This document shows, in pieces, positions 63,969-64,000 of a stretch of 64,000 nucleotides of DNA; positions within the stretch are counted from its first letter, which is position 1, and the number at the start of each line of letters is the position of its first letter. Position numbers and translations under genes: made by a program. The stretch covers positions 148,888 to 212,887 of the forward strand of contig JAURZM010000070.1 in NCBI GenBank assembly GCA_030653385.1, read 5' to 3'. Source of the DNA: Rubrivivax sp. (GTDB taxonomy: Bacteria > Pseudomonadota > Gammaproteobacteria > Burkholderiales > Burkholderiaceae_C). A model generated the notes under the pieces. That model was not told the origin of the DNA and searched no databases. It saw only the letters and a program-made list of their open reading frames with translations.

Positions 63969-64000
63969 ATGCCAGCCGACCCACAGTCCGCCACCCCCGT
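63969..64000 (+). CDS. Possible start of a CDS running off the window
   Basis: An ATG at 63969 opens a frame (MPADPQSATP) that is still open at the window end. AGGA lies about 14 bases upstream. Only ten codons are visible, so neither coding status nor function can be judged; it is diverged from the Atm1-type exporter gene. Confidence 0.25.
   Translation, partial: MPADPQSATP

Overview
The window reads as chromosome of a high-GC betaproteobacterium of the order Burkholderiales, most like the Rubrivivax/Leptothrix/Roseateles (Sphaerotilaceae) group. The reasons are the strong G/C third-position bias, a PEP-CTERM protein with its TPR partner PrsT, a tolB-pal-cpoB cluster, a glyoxylate carboligase operon, and a Burkholderiales-type palindromic intergenic repeat. 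I see no phage, transposase, integrase or CRISPR array.

Layout. (1) 1-6.6 kb: the 3' part of an acyl-CoA ligase, a signal-peptide-bearing methyltransferase, then a leftward group of a di-haem and a tri-haem cytochrome c, a LysR regulator and a second methyltransferase. (2) 6.7-11.5 kb: gcl-hyi-glxR (glyoxylate to tartronate semialdehyde to glycerate), then a TPR-methyltransferase. (3) 11.5-34 kb: a large pectin/galacturonate utilisation region in four transcription blocks: udh-dctPQM-lactonase (leftward), kdgK-pectate lyase (rightward), kdgF-TonB receptor-rhamnogalacturonan acetylesterase (leftward), and kduI-kduD-togMNAB-ogl-pectinesterase/pectate lyase fusion-kdgR-aldolase (rightward). (4) 34-38.2 kb: PrsT lipoprotein, a PEP-CTERM protein behind a sigma-54-type promoter, and two tRNA-Lys genes. 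(5) 38.2-43 kb: tcdA, a YeeE/YedE thiosulfate-type transporter, and cpoB, pal, tolB. (6) 43-64 kb: MsbA-type exporter, AhpD-like protein, Ntn acylase, RCC1-repeat lipoprotein, caspase-like WD40 protein, HtpX, NYN-domain protein, alpha/beta hydrolase, pyrC, a glutamate-type binding protein plus ATPase plus LysR, a small Ser-rich secreted protein with a DUF2145-type partner, and an Atm1-type exporter.

How the pectin genes work together (families established, pathway assembly inferred). Secreted PL1 lyase, the CE8-PL1 fusion and the GDSL acetylesterase strip methyl and acetyl groups and cut the backbone. Oligomers cross the outer membrane through the TonB receptor and the inner membrane through TogMNAB. 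Ogl splits them; KdgF, KduI, KduD and KdgK take the unsaturated sugar to 2-keto-3-deoxygluconate-6-phosphate. Saturated galacturonate probably enters through the TRAP transporter and is oxidised by Udh to galactarolactone, opened by the SMP-30 lactonase to galactarate. The HpcH/HpaI aldolase could then split keto-deoxy-glucarate to pyruvate and tartronate semialdehyde, the substrate of GlxR encoded 23 kb away. KdgR (IclR family) is the likely repressor; two matching KdgR-like boxes lie in the two divergent promoter regions at about 16.2 kb and 22.7 kb. No KDPG aldolase or galactarate dehydratase gene is in the window.

The less explained parts are the caspase/RCC1/acylase cluster, the NYN protein with a histone-H1-like linker, the exported methyltransferase, the non-canonical Walker A of TogA, and the palindrome between gcl and the cytochrome genes.
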